13,188 nt of DNA from Candidatus Cellulosilyticum pullistercoris. GTDB taxonomy: Bacteria; Bacillota; Clostridia; Lachnospirales; Cellulosilyticaceae. The position numbers were made by a program, and so were the translations under genes. Below, piece by piece: positions 1-6,864 of this stretch; position 1 is the first letter of the stretch; each line of letters begins with the position of its first letter. The notes beneath the pieces were generated by a model, which had not been told where the DNA came from, searched no databases, and saw only the letters and a list, made by a program, of their open reading frames with translations. Location: assembly GCA_018883705.1 (NCBI GenBank), contig JAHLFQ010000178.1:1-13188 (forward strand), in the 5' to 3' direction.

Positions 1-3
1 AAA

Positions 4-41
4 AAAGAGCAAATATAATCTTAAGATTATATTTGCTCTTT
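4..41 (-). terminator. Rho-independent terminator after lysS
   Basis: A perfect 38-base palindrome is centred between positions 22 and 23. It is followed, in the minus-strand direction, by an unbroken run of T (A at positions 1-6 on the plus strand). It begins about 30 bases past the lysS stop codon. On the plus strand the stem is followed by only a short, mixed T stretch, so it acts mainly for the minus strand. It is the likely end of the greA-lysS transcript. Confidence 0.88.
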
Positions 42-70
42 CTATATTAATAAAGTTCTATAAAAGTTTA

Positions 71-1594
71 TTATCCATTAATAGGCTTCATAGTTGGGAA
101 TAATAATACGTCCCTAATTGAAGCTGAATTAGTAAGAAGCATAACAAGTCTATCTATACCCATTCCCATACCGCCTGTTGGTGGTAAACCATATTCAAGG
201 GCTGTTAAGAAATCTTCATCAATTTCACAGGCTTCATCATCACCTGCTGCACGAAGTTCTTCTTGACGTTTGAAACGACTTCTTTGATCGATTGGGTCAT
301 TAAGCTCAGAAAAGGCATTTGCATGCTCACGGCCTACAATGAAGAGTTCAAAACGTTCTGTGTATTCTGGGTCTTCAGGTTTACGTTTAGCAAGTGGAGA
401 AATCTCTACTGGGTGCTCTGTTAAGAATGTTGGTTGAATTAACTTTTCTTCTACGAATTCTTCAAAGAATAGGTTTAAAATATCACCTTTCATATGATGT
501 TCTTCAATTGCAATATTTTTTTCTTTAGCAAGCTTTCTTGCTTCTTCAAGGTCGATTGCTCTAAAATCAATACCTGTTTCTTCTTTAACAGCATCTACCA
601 TTGAAATTCTCTTGAATGGTTTAGAAAGGTCAATCGTTACACCATCATATTCAATAATAGATGTACCATTTACTTCTTCACAAGCATTTCTAATAATAGC
701 TTCTGTAATATCCATCATATCATTGTAATCCGCATATGCTTGATATAATTCAATCATTGTAAACTCTGGATTATGTCTAACTGACATACCTTCATTACGG
801 AATGTTCTACCGATTTCATAAACTCTTTCAAAACCACCCACAATAAGACGTTTTAATTTAAGTTCTGGAGCGATTCTCATGTACATATCAATGTCTAAGG
901 CATTGTGGTGTGTAATGAATGGACGAGCTGCTGCACCTCCTGCAATATCATGAAGGATTGGTGTTTCTACCTCAATGAAGTTTTGGCTGTCTAAGAAGTT
1001 TCTTATAGAACGAATAATCGCACTACGTTTTTTGAATGTATCCTTAACTTCTGGATTAACAATTAAATCAACATAACGTTGACGATATCTCATCTCTACA
1101 TCTTTAAGACCATGATATTTCTCAGGTAAAATTTGTAAGCTCTTAGATACAAGTTTTACTGATTTAGCACGTACTGAGATTTCACCTTTTTGTGTTCTAA
1201 AGATATAACCTTCAATGGCAATAATATCACCAATGTCATATTTTTTGAAATCTGCATAATCATCTTCACCAATCTCATCTTTTCTTACATAAGATTGAAT
1301 ACGACCTTCTTCATCTTGTATTGTGATGAAAGAAGCTTTACCCATATCACGTTTTGCCATAATACGACCAGCTACTGCTACAAACGTTCTATCTGATATT
1401 TCATGATCTTCTACTATAGTGCTTTCAATCGCTTCAAAGTTTTTCTTAGCTGTTTCACTATGTGTTGTGATATTTACTTTAGTTACTTTAAATGGATCTT
1501 TTCCCTTTTCTTGAAGCGTATTTAACTTATCATATCTTACTTTGATTAATTCATTAACATTAATATTCTCTGGTACTTGATTTTGATCAGACAC
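71..1594 (-). CDS. lysS: Lysyl-tRNA synthetase, class II
   Basis: Charges tRNA(Lys) with lysine in the cytoplasm, using ATP. The 507-residue length is normal for bacterial class II LysRS. An N-terminal OB-fold anticodon-binding domain covers roughly residues 70-150. The catalytic core shows motif 1 around residues 188-213 (ending VETPIL), the GGAAARPF segment at 219-226, motif 2 at 265-283 (FRNEG then RHNPEFTMIELY) and motif 3 at 475-482 (GMGMGIDR), whose arginine contacts ATP. The start codon is GTG, set by an AGGAGG 8 bases upstream; a nearby upstream ATG is out of frame. It lies 28 bases after greA, so the two are probably cotranscribed from the strong promoter ahead of greA. There is no room for a T-box leader directly in front of it. 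Identification is certain from the motifs. Confidence 0.98.
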   Translation of the reverse strand: MSDQNQVPENINVNELIKVRYDKLNTLQEKGKDPFKVTKVNITTHSETAKKNFEAIESTIVEDHEISDRTFVAVAGRIMAKRDMGKASFITIQDEEGRIQSYVRKDEIGEDDYADFKKYDIGDIIAIEGYIFRTQKGEISVRAKSVKLVSKSLQILPEKYHGLKDVEMRYRQRYVDLIVNPEVKDTFKKRSAIIRSIRNFLDSQNFIEVETPILHDIAGGAAARPFITHHNALDIDMYMRIAPELKLKRLIVGGFERVYEIGRTFRNEGMSVRHNPEFTMIELYQAYADYNDMMDITEAIIRNACEEVNGTSIIEYDGVTIDLSKPFKRISMVDAVKEETGIDFRAIDLEEARKLAKEKNIAIEEHHMKGDILNLFFEEFVEEKLIQPTFLTEHPVEISPLAKRKPEDPEYTERFELFIVGREHANAFSELNDPIDQRSRFKRQEELRAAGDDEACEIDEDFLTALEYGLPPTGGMGMGIDRLVMLLTNSASIRDVLLFPTMKPING

Positions 1595-1602
1595 TCCTGA
1601 TT

Positions 1603-1608
1603 CCTCCT
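1603..1608 (-). promoter_or_regulatory. Shine-Dalgarno site of lysS, fixes a GTG start
   Basis: AGGAGG on the minus strand, 8 bases before GTG at 1594-1592. The nearest upstream ATG sits before this site and is in another frame, so GTG is the supported start. Confidence 0.8.
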
Positions 1609-1622
1609 CATATGTCTTACTA

Positions 1623-2099
1623 TTAGTTTGTTATACTTAAAATTTCATATTTATCTACACCATCAGTTGTTTCAACTTCTACAATATCACCAACTTTATG
1701 GTTTAAAAGTGCCATACCAACTGGTGACTCATTAGAAATTTTACCATTCATAGGGTCAGCTTCTGTTGAACCAACGATTAAATAGTCTACTTCTTCTTCA
1801 AATGTATGATCATAAAGTCTTACCTTGTAACCAGGCTTTACAATTTCAACTGTACCTTCTTCTGCATCAATAACTGTTGCATTTTTAAGCATGTTTTCAA
1901 CTTCTACAATACGAACTTCGATTTCAGCTTGTTCTTCTTTTGCTGCATCATATTCCGCATTTTCAGAAAGGTCCCCTTGAGCTCTAGCTTCTTTTAACTT
2001 TTCAGCAACATCATTACGTCTTGTTGTTTTTAAGTGTTCAAGCTCTGCCTCTAATTTTTTTATCCCCTCGTATGTGAGTAATACTGATTTACTTGCCAT
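1623..2099 (-). CDS. greA: Transcription elongation factor GreA
   Basis: Binds in the secondary channel of RNA polymerase and stimulates cleavage of backtracked RNA so that arrested complexes resume. The 158-residue length is typical. Residues 1-77 form the antiparallel coiled coil. Its tip carries the acidic pair D43 and E46 in the DLSENAEYDAA segment, equivalent to the catalytic-tip acids of E. coli GreA. Residues from about 80 on form the FKBP-like C-terminal domain, with the conserved SNESPVGMALL at 122-132. The ATG start has AGGGAG 7 bases upstream. It is the first gene of a greA-lysS unit with its own near-ideal promoter at 2193-2221 and a leader of roughly 86 bases in which I see no strong structure. 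Confidence 0.97.
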   Translation of the reverse strand: MASKSVLLTYEGIKKLEAELEHLKTTRRNDVAEKLKEARAQGDLSENAEYDAAKEEQAEIEVRIVEVENMLKNATVIDAEEGTVEIVKPGYKVRLYDHTFEEEVDYLIVGSTEADPMNGKISNESPVGMALLNHKVGDIVEVETTDGVDKYEILSITN

Positions 2100-2192
2100 A
2101 TTTTTACTCCCTTTCTTAAATCCTTCTTATATTTTATATATCCTATCTAAGTCTGTTTCTATATTGCTATTTTAGAATTTTTTAATTTAACA

Positions 2193-2221
2193 ATTATACC
2201 GTAAGCCACTATAGTTGTCAA
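2193..2221 (-). promoter_or_regulatory. Perfect-consensus sigma-A promoter for greA-lysS
   Basis: On the minus strand the -35 box is TTGACA (2221-2216) and the -10 box is TATAAT (2198-2193), separated by exactly 17 bases. Both hexamers match the housekeeping consensus at all 12 positions. Transcription should start near 2186, giving a leader of about 86 bases before greA. The site lies in the 255-base gap after dusB, so greA-lysS need not depend on upstream transcription. Confidence 0.85.
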
Positions 2222-2279
2222 CTTAGGAAGGTGCTTAAAACCTATTGATTTAATGCGATTTTACGCACTTCTACTATAC

Positions 2280-2305
2280 ATACTATAACCAAATTTTTAT
2301 AGTAT
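2280..2305 (-). repeat. Inverted repeat downstream of dusB
   Basis: A 9-base perfect inverted repeat (ATACTATAA and TTATAGTAT) with an 8-base loop lies 50-75 bases after the dusB stop. It can be extended slightly with G-U pairs. No T run follows on the minus strand, so it is a poor intrinsic terminator. It may act as a 3'-end stabilising hairpin or may be chance in AT-rich DNA. Confidence 0.4.
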
Positions 2306-2354
2306 ACACCTAGAGCTTTTATTCTAATCACTTAATGGGCTAAATTTCTTATTG

Positions 2355-3332
2355 CTAGTTTCTATGTGCTTCTAATCTTTCTAGACACTCATCAAGTAAT
2401 CTTTTTATATCATCATATGTTTCTACACTAGTCATGAGTCTGCGCAGCTCTGTTGCACCATGAACTCCTCTTACATAGTTTGTTAGATGAGATCTCATTT
2501 CCCTAATGCCTACATATTGACCTTTATAAGCCTCTAACATTTTAGCATGTTTTAAAATAACTTCAACCCTTTCTTCAAAAGTTGGTTCGGGAAGTAATTC
2601 TCCTGTTTCCAAATAATGAACAGTTCGTTTAAATATCCATGGATTTCCTTGTGCTCCTCTTCCAATAAGTACAGCATCACATCCTGTATACTCCATCATA
2701 CGTTTTGCATCTTCTGGTGTTCTAATATCACCATTTCCAATAAGGGGAATACTAATATTTTTCTTTACTTCTTTAATAATATCCCAGTCTGCCACGCCAC
2801 TATAAAATTGCTCTCTAGTACGTCCATGTAACGCAATTGCACTTGCACCTGCTTGTTCAATAATTTTGGCTACCTGAACTGCATTAATGTGCTCATCATC
2901 AAATCCTTTACGTATCTTAATCGTAAGTGGTTTAGATAATCCTTGTGCTACTTTATATACAATTTCTCCAATCAGCTCTGGATTTTTAAGAAGTGCAGAT
3001 CCTTCTCCATTTTTTGTAATCTTGGGTGCAGGACATCCCATATTAATATCAATAAAATCTACTTCAGTTTCTTCAACTTTCTTAGCCATATCACTTAATA
3101 TTTCTGGGTCACTGCCAAAAAGCTGTGCACCTATGGGATGCTCTTTAGGATCTACATAAAGTAGTTCACTGGTTTTAATATTTTCATAAAGTAAGCCTTT
3201 TGCACTTACCATTTCAGTTGTCATCATTCCAACGCCAAATTCCTTACAAATCATTCTAAATGGATAATCTGTAATCCCTGCCATTGGAGCAAGAAACACA
3301 TTGTTAGGTGTTTCTACTAAGCCAAATTTCAT
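2355..3332 (-). CDS. dusB: tRNA-dihydrouridine synthase, DusB type
   Basis: FMN-dependent, NADPH-using reductase that converts uridine to dihydrouridine in the D-loop of tRNA. At 325 residues it has the usual family length. The TIM-barrel domain opens with the FMN-contacting APMAG (15-19). The catalytic cysteine is C100 in NMGCPAPK, the substrate-side HGRTREQ is at 169-175, and the phosphate-binding GNGDI (199-203) and IGRGAQGNPW (223-232) follow. The C-terminal helical tRNA-recognition domain begins around residue 240. It starts 13 bases after coaX and is surely cotranscribed with it. The start is ATG with AGGA about 11 bases upstream, a fairly weak and distant site. The gene sits next to coaX and greA-lysS, as in many Firmicutes. 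DusB is assigned from family resemblance and context; the exact tRNA position modified cannot be read from sequence. Confidence 0.95.
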   Translation of the reverse strand: MKFGLVETPNNVFLAPMAGITDYPFRMICKEFGVGMMTTEMVSAKGLLYENIKTSELLYVDPKEHPIGAQLFGSDPEILSDMAKKVEETEVDFIDINMGCPAPKITKNGEGSALLKNPELIGEIVYKVAQGLSKPLTIKIRKGFDDEHINAVQVAKIIEQAGASAIALHGRTREQFYSGVADWDIIKEVKKNISIPLIGNGDIRTPEDAKRMMEYTGCDAVLIGRGAQGNPWIFKRTVHYLETGELLPEPTFEERVEVILKHAKMLEAYKGQYVGIREMRSHLTNYVRGVHGATELRRLMTSVETYDDIKRLLDECLERLEAHRN

Positions 3333-3345
3333 TTCTTATATCATC

Positions 3346-4116
3346 CTATCTATTTTTCTCATATATAATTGCTAGACCTTTAAGTGTTAATAGACCATCA
3401 TATTTCATGATGACATCGGTACTATCTTGAATCACTTTAGCAAGTCCACCTGTTGCTATTACTTTAAGGTCTTCTGCACCAAGCTCTTCTTTTACTTTTT
3501 TTACAATGTATTCAATTTGACCGATGTAACCATAAACTAAACCTGATTGCATAGCACTAATGGTATTTTTACAGTCTAAGATACCTTTTGTTCTCTTAAT
3601 CTCCATATGAGGTAATTGTGCAGCCCTTTGCCACAGAGCATCTGCACAAATGCGAATACCTGGGGTAATAAGCCCTCCTATAAACTCTCCTTTATGATTC
3701 ACAATGTCATAAGTTGTAGAGGTTCCAAAATCAATGGCCATACATGGTCCACCGTAAAGCTCATAAGCTGCAACACAGTTTACAATACGGTCTGCCCCTA
3801 CTTCTCTTGGATTATCAGTTCTTACAGCAAGTCCAGTCTTAACTCCTGGTCCTACAATAATAGGTTTTTGACGAAGATATCTTCTAATACCATTTGTAAA
3901 TGTGTACATAATATCAGGTACAACTGAAGAGATAATAATCGCTGTAATACTTTTAACTTCTATTCCTCTTTGTTTTAAAAGGTCTACTATCATAATACCA
4001 TATTCATCAGATGTACGTGCTGTTTGAGTTGTTAATCTAAAGCTAGAAATTAATTCCATCCCATTCATAACACCTAAAACAATGTTAGTATTTCCTATAT
4101 CTACTGCTAGTAACAT
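3346..4116 (-). CDS. coaX: Type III pantothenate kinase
   Basis: First step of CoA synthesis: ATP-dependent phosphorylation of pantothenate to 4'-phosphopantothenate. The type III enzyme is an ASKHA-fold kinase, insensitive to CoA feedback and often needing a monovalent cation. Motifs, numbered from the start chosen here (256 residues): DIGNTN at 6-11 (phosphate-binding loop), GADRIVN at 107-113 with the presumed catalytic aspartate D109, DFGTSTTYD at 129-137, and GGLITPGI at 147-154. The reading frame is open 18 bases further upstream to another ATG (4134), but that ATG has no ribosome binding site. The extra codons instead contain the AGGAGAGG site that serves the ATG at 4116. The gene precedes dusB by 13 bases and follows coaBC after a 146-base gap holding a terminator-like hairpin. 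With panT and coaBC nearby, it completes uptake and the early steps of CoA synthesis. Confidence 0.96.
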   Translation of the reverse strand: MLLAVDIGNTNIVLGVMNGMELISSFRLTTQTARTSDEYGIMIVDLLKQRGIEVKSITAIIISSVVPDIMYTFTNGIRRYLRQKPIIVGPGVKTGLAVRTDNPREVGADRIVNCVAAYELYGGPCMAIDFGTSTTYDIVNHKGEFIGGLITPGIRICADALWQRAAQLPHMEIKRTKGILDCKNTISAMQSGLVYGYIGQIEYIVKKVKEELGAEDLKVIATGGLAKVIQDSTDVIMKYDGLLTLKGLAIIYEKNR

Positions 4117-4123
4117 GCTTTTG

Positions 4124-4131
4124 CCTCTCCT
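4124..4131 (-). promoter_or_regulatory. Shine-Dalgarno site of coaX, decides the start
   Basis: AGGAGAGG lies 7 bases before ATG at 4116-4114. It lies inside the longer version of the reading frame that starts at 4134, which makes that longer version unlikely. Confidence 0.8.
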
Positions 4132-4141
4132 CATTCATTTC

Positions 4142-4156
4142 GTTGCTCAGTGCAAC
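4142..4156 (-). repeat. Small hairpin in the coaX leader
   Basis: GTTGC and GCAAC form a 5-base-pair stem with a 5-base loop, about 10 bases before the coaX ribosome binding site. No T run follows. It is the last of several hairpins between coaBC and coaX and has weak support alone. Confidence 0.3.
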
Positions 4157-4174
4157 TTTATCGCTTTAAGTTTT

Positions 4175-4203
4175 AAAAAACAGGTACCTATTTCAGGTAC
4201 CTG
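4175..4203 (-). terminator. Terminator hairpin between coaBC and coaX
   Basis: Minus strand: CAGGTACC, a 7-base loop, then GGTACCTG (4203-4181), followed directly by six T (4180-4175). This is a classic rho-independent terminator 60 bases after the coaBC stop. Each arm contains AGGTACCT, which is itself a palindrome, so the site is also a pair of identical 8-base palindromes 13 bases apart. No convincing promoter separates it from coaX, so it may be a partial terminator that lowers coaX-dusB expression. Confidence 0.75.
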
Positions 4204-4212
4204 CCATGCTTT

Positions 4213-4230
4213 GGCACATTTTATTGTGCC
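4213..4230 (-). repeat. Hairpin just before the coaBC terminator
   Basis: GGCACA and TGTGCC pair over a 6-base loop. The neighbouring TGCCA (4202-4206) and TGGCA (4212-4216) can also pair. That alternative stem would overlap both this hairpin and the foot of the terminator at 4181-4203. There is no T run after this hairpin. A switch between the alternatives is conceivable but unproven. Confidence 0.4.
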
Positions 4231-4262
4231 GATTTTATATCTTAGTTAAGAAAAAAATTAGT

Positions 4263-5471
4263 TTATAAGTAATCTTTCACTTTATCTAAAATCACATTGC
4301 CAAGTTCTGACTTATACATCTTATCATATTCTGTGATAGATCCATTTTTCTCAATAATTGTAGCAATGTTGGTATCTTCTTTAAATCCGGCCCCTTTAGT
4401 TGCAATATTATTTGCTACAATAAAGTCTAGATTTTTCTTCTCAATCTTTTGTTTTGCATAATCTATCACATTTTGTGTTTCTGCTGCAAATCCAACAAGT
4501 ACTTGATGCGTTTTTTTCTCACCTAAGCTTTGTAAGATATCTGGGTTAGGTACAAGCTCCAATACAAGTTTAGAATTATCCTTTTTAATTTTATGCTCAC
4601 TGGTATCTTTAGGGCGATAATCAGCTACTGCTGCTGTTTTAATGACTGCATCTGCCCAGTCAAATTTGCTATGCATAGCTTCATACATGTCTCTTGCACT
4701 TTTTACATCAATACGTAGTACCCCTTTAGGACACTCTAACTGTGTTGCACCAGATACTAAAATAACTTCTGCACCGCGTCTTGCAGCTTCCTTAGCAATA
4801 GCATACCCCATTTTTCCTGAAGAATGATTGGTAATATAACGCATTGGATCAATAGCTTCAATAGTTGGTCCTGCTGAAATTAGAAAATGTTTACCTTCTA
4901 AATCTTTTGTCTGTAAATTTCCTTTAGACTCTTCATTTTCCAAACAATTTACTACATATTCTGTGATTCTTTCTGGTGTTGGCAATTTCCCAGCTCCTAA
5001 ATCACCACATGCTAACCAACCTGAATCTGGTTCAATAAATAAATACCCTTTTTCTTTAAGGTATGCAATATTTTCTTGTACAATAGGATTTTCATACATA
5101 GCCGTATTCATAGCTGGCGCAAATACCACTTGGCATTTGGTGGCCATTATCGTTGTAGAAAGCATGTCATCTGCAATACCATTGGCTACCTTACCAATAA
5201 TATTAGCAGTAGCTGGGGCAATAAGCATTAAGTCTGCTTTCTTAGCCAAGGCAATATGTTCTACATCCCAAGTTTTTGGTCTTTCAAATGTATCTGTAAC
5301 AACATAATTATTTGTAATGGTTTGAAAAGATAGAGGGTTTACAAATTCACAGGCATTTTTCGTCATAATCGTATTGAGTTCATAATTTAATTTTCTTAAC
5401 TTACTTGCTACATCTAATACTTTATAAACTGCAATGCCACCTGTAATGCCTAATAAAATATTTTTTTTCAT
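4263..5471 (-). CDS. coaBC: Bifunctional phosphopantothenoylcysteine decarboxylase / phosphopantothenate-cysteine ligase
   Basis: Makes 4'-phosphopantetheine from 4'-phosphopantothenate and cysteine in two steps of CoA synthesis, in the cytoplasm. The N-terminal CoaC half (about 1-180) is an FMN flavoprotein. It has GITGGIAVYK at 8-17, the likely catalytic histidine H72, the PAMN segment at 119-122, and the flap GWLACGDLGAGK at 151-162 with active-site cysteine C155. The C-terminal CoaB half (about 190-402) begins ISAGPTIEAIDPMRYITN at 198-215 and carries HSSGKMG (216-222), KTAAVADYRP (278-287) and the lysine-rich KIKK at 294-297. Length (402) and fusion order are standard. ATG follows AAGGA by about 10 bases. 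It begins 18 bases after panT, so the two form one operon, and it ends before the terminator at 4175-4203. Confidence 0.97.
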   Translation of the reverse strand: MKKNILLGITGGIAVYKVLDVASKLRKLNYELNTIMTKNACEFVNPLSFQTITNNYVVTDTFERPKTWDVEHIALAKKADLMLIAPATANIIGKVANGIADDMLSTTIMATKCQVVFAPAMNTAMYENPIVQENIAYLKEKGYLFIEPDSGWLACGDLGAGKLPTPERITEYVVNCLENEESKGNLQTKDLEGKHFLISAGPTIEAIDPMRYITNHSSGKMGYAIAKEAARRGAEVILVSGATQLECPKGVLRIDVKSARDMYEAMHSKFDWADAVIKTAAVADYRPKDTSEHKIKKDNSKLVLELVPNPDILQSLGEKKTHQVLVGFAAETQNVIDYAKQKIEKKNLDFIVANNIATKGAGFKEDTNIATIIEKNGSITEYDKMYKSELGNVILDKVKDYL

Positions 5472-5489
5472 CTTTCACCGTTCCTTTAA

Positions 5490-6113
5490 TTATGCTTTCT
5501 TTTTATAAACTTGACTCAATACTTTACATATGGTTGAAACCACTATCGCTGCTACAATGGCTTCTGGAATACCATTTATACCTATAACACTTAAAATAAC
5601 ACCAAATAATGCTTCAAAAGCATATCCTTTAGCTTCTGCATAAGCTTGTCCAAAAAACAGATAAATACCACTCATTACAAAAATTGTATTCGTAAGAGAA
5701 CCTGCTAAAGCTGCTAATGAATAAGCGGTTATTTTATTTTTACATTTTTTACTTACCCATTTATAAATATAATAAGCAATGACTCCTATAAGTATTCTAG
5801 GTACGATTGCGATAATTAAGCTTGTAAAATTCCCTGAAGTATTACTAATTGTAATAAATGGTGAAAATACAAATGACGTAATATTGGGTCTAATCGTGTT
5901 TGTGATAACTGATAAAATACCAAATGCAGCTCCTAATATTCCTCCTCCTATAGGTCCTAAAAAAATGGCTCCTATGATTACAGGGATATGAAGTGTTGTT
6001 GCATTCATAAACCCTAATGGAATAAGACCTAAAGGTGTAAAATTGAGGATCATCTCAATTGCTAAAAGCACCCCTAGTAAAGCTAATGACTTAGTATTTC
6101 TTAGTGTATTCAT
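5490..6113 (-). CDS. panT: ECF transporter substrate-binding (S) component, probable pantothenate transporter
   Basis: A 207-residue integral membrane protein with about six hydrophobic segments (roughly 8-28, 41-53, 55-72, 96-118, 130-155, 168-198) and a short basic tail. The segment around residues 26-67 (TPLG, then TTLHIPVIIGAI, then GPIGGG and AAFG) is typical of vitamin-binding S components of energy-coupling factor transporters. The family is inferred from this pattern and topology. S components show little about substrate by eye. Pantothenate is inferred because the gene lies 18 bases before coaBC and near coaX, which is the usual PanT context. Such proteins work with a shared EcfT-EcfA module, which is not encoded here. 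The ATG is preceded by a very strong AGGAGGAG site, and the 5' leader is long and highly structured (6118-6253). A folate, queuosine-precursor or other vitamin substrate cannot be excluded. Confidence 0.82.
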   Translation of the reverse strand: MNTLRNTKSLALLGVLLAIEMILNFTPLGLIPLGFMNATTLHIPVIIGAIFLGPIGGGILGAAFGILSVITNTIRPNITSFVFSPFITISNTSGNFTSLIIAIVPRILIGVIAYYIYKWVSKKCKNKITAYSLAALAGSLTNTIFVMSGIYLFFGQAYAEAKGYAFEALFGVILSVIGINGIPEAIVAAIVVSTICKVLSQVYKKKA

Positions 6114-6117
6114 TTTT

Positions 6118-6253
6118 CTCCTCCTAGCTGTCGCTCTTTTTCTTATATAGAAGTTTCTCTTCTACATTTTTAGATGCAACGCTTATTTTTAAATGCCGGA
6201 TAAAATAGCCCTATCATAGAGTGCTATTTCATCTCCTGCATTTTTGACAGCTA
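6118..6253 (-). ncRNA. Structured 5' leader of panT, candidate cis-regulatory RNA
   Basis: Reading the minus strand, the leader holds three nested or serial pairings. P1 joins TAGCTGTC (6253-6246) with GACAGCTA (6132-6125), 8 base pairs; its last base overlaps the first A of the panT AGGAGGAG site. P2 (6241-6193) is a long interrupted hairpin with ATGC/GCAT, GGA/TCC, AAATAG/CTATTT and CTCTA/TAGGG helices closing on a TGA loop. P3 (6167-6145) is a 9-pair stem ATGTAGAAG/CTTCTATAT, one pair being G-U. Together they form a three-way junction with the ribosome binding site at the exit. None is followed by a T run, so control would act on translation. I do not recognise it as a known riboswitch class. 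The predicted start site would trim part of the P1 5' strand. Confidence 0.45.
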
Positions 6254-6255
6254 AC

Positions 6256-6284
6256 ATTATATCACAATAATTTATATTAGTATA
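6256..6284 (-). promoter_or_regulatory. Candidate promoter of panT-coaBC
   Basis: Minus strand: TATAAT at 6261-6256 preceded by TGA, giving an extended -10 (TGATATAAT). A weak -35, TATACT (3 of 6 matches), lies 17 bases upstream at 6284-6279. Transcription would start near 6251-6248, at the very edge of the structured leader. The flanking DNA is very AT-rich, so chance matches are likely, but the extended -10 is good. Confidence 0.55.
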
Positions 6285-6344
6285 CTAAATTAAATTCTAC
6301 TAATAATATAAATAATCTAAACTGTATATGTGTTTTTTATGCGT

Positions 6345-6788
6345 TTATTCATCTTCTAATAATACAGAAATAAATGTTTCATGTTCCTTGCCAAACTTGG
6401 TAAGTAGTATCTCTTTAATTTCATCTTTCTGCTTTCCCTTACTTTGTAAGAGGACAATCTCTCTTAACATTTCACCATTAGGCGTATGATAAATAATATA
6501 CCAAGTCTTAATAGCCTTAAGTAGTTCTTCTTCTTCCTTTTGGAATTTCTTCATACGTAACTCTATACCTATTTCATCCATATAACTTAAATCTTCATAT
6601 TTATATTCCATATAAACATCACTACTTTCATTAAATCCTAATGAAATAATCGCATTTGATTTTTCTGCAATAACTGCTAACTTCGCTCGTAGTGTTTCTT
6701 TAATGTCTTCTGGTAAATCTTTAAACTTCTCATTGATATAATATTTTTGTACATAAGGTGATATTGAAATTAGTAGTTCTTTATTCAT
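6345..6788 (-). CDS. Conserved hypothetical protein, DUF6145-like
   Basis: A 147-residue soluble protein with no signal peptide or membrane segment. It is rich in glutamate and lysine and probably mostly helical, with a short hydrophobic strand-like region (AIISLGF, 46-52). The N-terminal part (SPYVQKYYINEKFKDLPEDIK, split here as residues 10-21 and 22-30) and the DEIGIELRMKKFQKEEEELL part (71-90) resemble what I remember of the DUF6145 family, found in Lachnospiraceae, often near birA. That is recall, not a search. The last 40 residues (about 107-147) look like an extension. No catalytic motif is visible and no function can be given. Start: ATG 8 bases after GGAGG. It lies 76 bases after birA and may be cotranscribed with it; the promoter and leader of panT lie downstream. 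Confidence 0.75.
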   Translation of the reverse strand: MNKELLISISPYVQKYYINEKFKDLPEDIKETLRAKLAVIAEKSNAIISLGFNESSDVYMEYKYEDLSYMDEIGIELRMKKFQKEEEELLKAIKTWYIIYHTPNGEMLREIVLLQSKGKQKDEIKEILLTKFGKEHETFISVLLEDE

Positions 6789-6864
6789 TCATTAATCCTC
6801 CATGATTCTTTTATCATTTATAATTGTTGATCATTGTTACTTTTACTATAAGTTAAATCTAACC

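Noticed and set aside
1595..1622. Possible T-box leader for lysS
   Set aside because: Only 28 bases separate greA from lysS, far too short for a T-box, and the promoter lies upstream of greA.
4963..5307. Plus-strand reading frame of 114 codons
   Set aside because: Antisense shadow of coaBC; no ribosome site and no recognisable domain.
6114..6261. Known vitamin riboswitch (THF, preQ1, TPP, FMN) ahead of panT
   Set aside because: The conserved core sequences of these classes as I know them are not present; the element is reported as unclassified instead.
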